Of a stretch of DNA of 32,836 bases, positions 32,744 to 32,836 are shown piece after piece. The translations under genes and the position numbers were made by a program. Within the stretch, counting starts at the first letter, position 1. Every line of letters begins with the position of its first letter. The stretch is from an uncultured Rhodopila sp. (GTDB taxonomy: Bacteria > Pseudomonadota > Alphaproteobacteria > Acetobacterales > Acetobacteraceae). The stretch spans positions 1 through 32,836 of the forward strand of contig CAINOE010000135.1 of NCBI GenBank assembly GCA_903851415.1, given 5' to 3'. The notes below the pieces were generated by a model. It did not search any database. It saw nothing but the letters and a program-made list of their open reading frames with translations, and was not told the DNA's origin.

Positions 32744-32836
32744 CCCGAAGGGAGTTTCATGATGAGAACGATCCGACCCGAACTGCTGGACGAACTGCTC
32801 GCCAACTGCGACAAGCCCTCCGACCTGATCGGCGAC
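32704..32836 (+). mobile_element. IS256-family insertion sequence, left end (continues beyond window)
   Basis: From about 32704 the sequence changes to the style of an IS256-family left terminus (CCTTTGTGTAAGTCGGATTC), ~50 bases before a transposase start. The exact first base cannot be fixed because the right end and target duplication are outside the window. It interrupts the Mrr-like fragment. Confidence 0.65.
32759..32836 (+). CDS. IS256-family transposase, N-terminal 26 residues only
   Basis: A DDE transposase of the IS256/Mutator family, cut by the window edge. The start MMRTIRPELLDELLANCD followed by KPSDLIGD matches the opening helix of this family, where a similar ELLDELL...P.DL.G segment precedes the conserved alanine/leucine-rich region. 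AAGGGAG upstream of ATG 32759 is a strong ribosome site; ATG 32762 is the alternative start. No catalytic residues are within view. Confidence 0.75.
   Translation, partial: MMRTIRPELLDELLANCDKPSDLIGD

Overview
The window is GC-rich DNA (locally lower in a few short stretches) from what is most probably an alphaproteobacterium of the Rhodospirillales, likely the Acetobacteraceae. This rests on the block rpoZ - rel - acpS - lepB - rnc - era, on base composition and on protein style. It is inference, because there is no rRNA, and the genus cannot be named.

Region by region: (1) 1-3246 holds the 3' part of a glyceraldehyde-3-phosphate dehydrogenase gene with a strong terminator hairpin, a palindromic intergenic repeat, a conserved hypothetical gene, a Phd-type antitoxin/PIN-type toxin pair, and a gene-free stretch with a 50-base inverted repeat. 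(2) 3247-8308 holds a CDF zinc/cation exporter and then a tight forward run: undecaprenyl-diphosphatase, an orphan PotI-like ABC permease, a Nudix ADP-ribose pyrophosphatase, an AlaX-type trans-editing factor and a separate CBS-domain protein. (3) 8326-14594 is an accessory surface-glycan region: a decayed VOC/glyoxalase gene, a membrane acyltransferase, a glycosyltransferase-deacetylase fusion overlapping a pyruvyltransferase-like gene, and a DxD glycosyltransferase on the other strand. (4) 14777-17441 holds a phosphoesterase (phospholipase C-like) and a beta-lactamase-fold serine hydrolase, both reverse. (5) 17442-18461 is a lower-GC islet with a small Cys-rich protein behind a near-consensus promoter. 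(6) 18462-21605 holds a small helical protein, an alpha/beta hydrolase and a secreted protein with two degenerate nuclease-like repeats. (7) 21698-28543 is the housekeeping block (RNA polymerase omega, (p)ppGpp synthetase/hydrolase, holo-ACP synthase, signal peptidase I, RNase III, Era), ending in a second, frameshifted signal peptidase. (8) 28544-32836 holds a long gene-poor gap, a coiled-coil protein with an AT-hook, a metallophosphoesterase, a DNA photolyase, and a restriction-type (Mrr-like) gene fragment cut off by an IS256-family element that runs out of the window.

Functional links: omega and Rel are a growth-control pair; lepB, rnc and era form a classic translation/export operon; UppP recycles the lipid carrier that the glycan genes would use. 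I did not find a clearly novel complete defence or metabolic system. The most unusual items are the glycosyltransferase-deacetylase fusion locus, the duplicated nuclease-like secreted protein, the split second signal peptidase, the AT-hook coiled-coil protein, and the Mrr-like remnant wedged between phrB and an insertion sequence.
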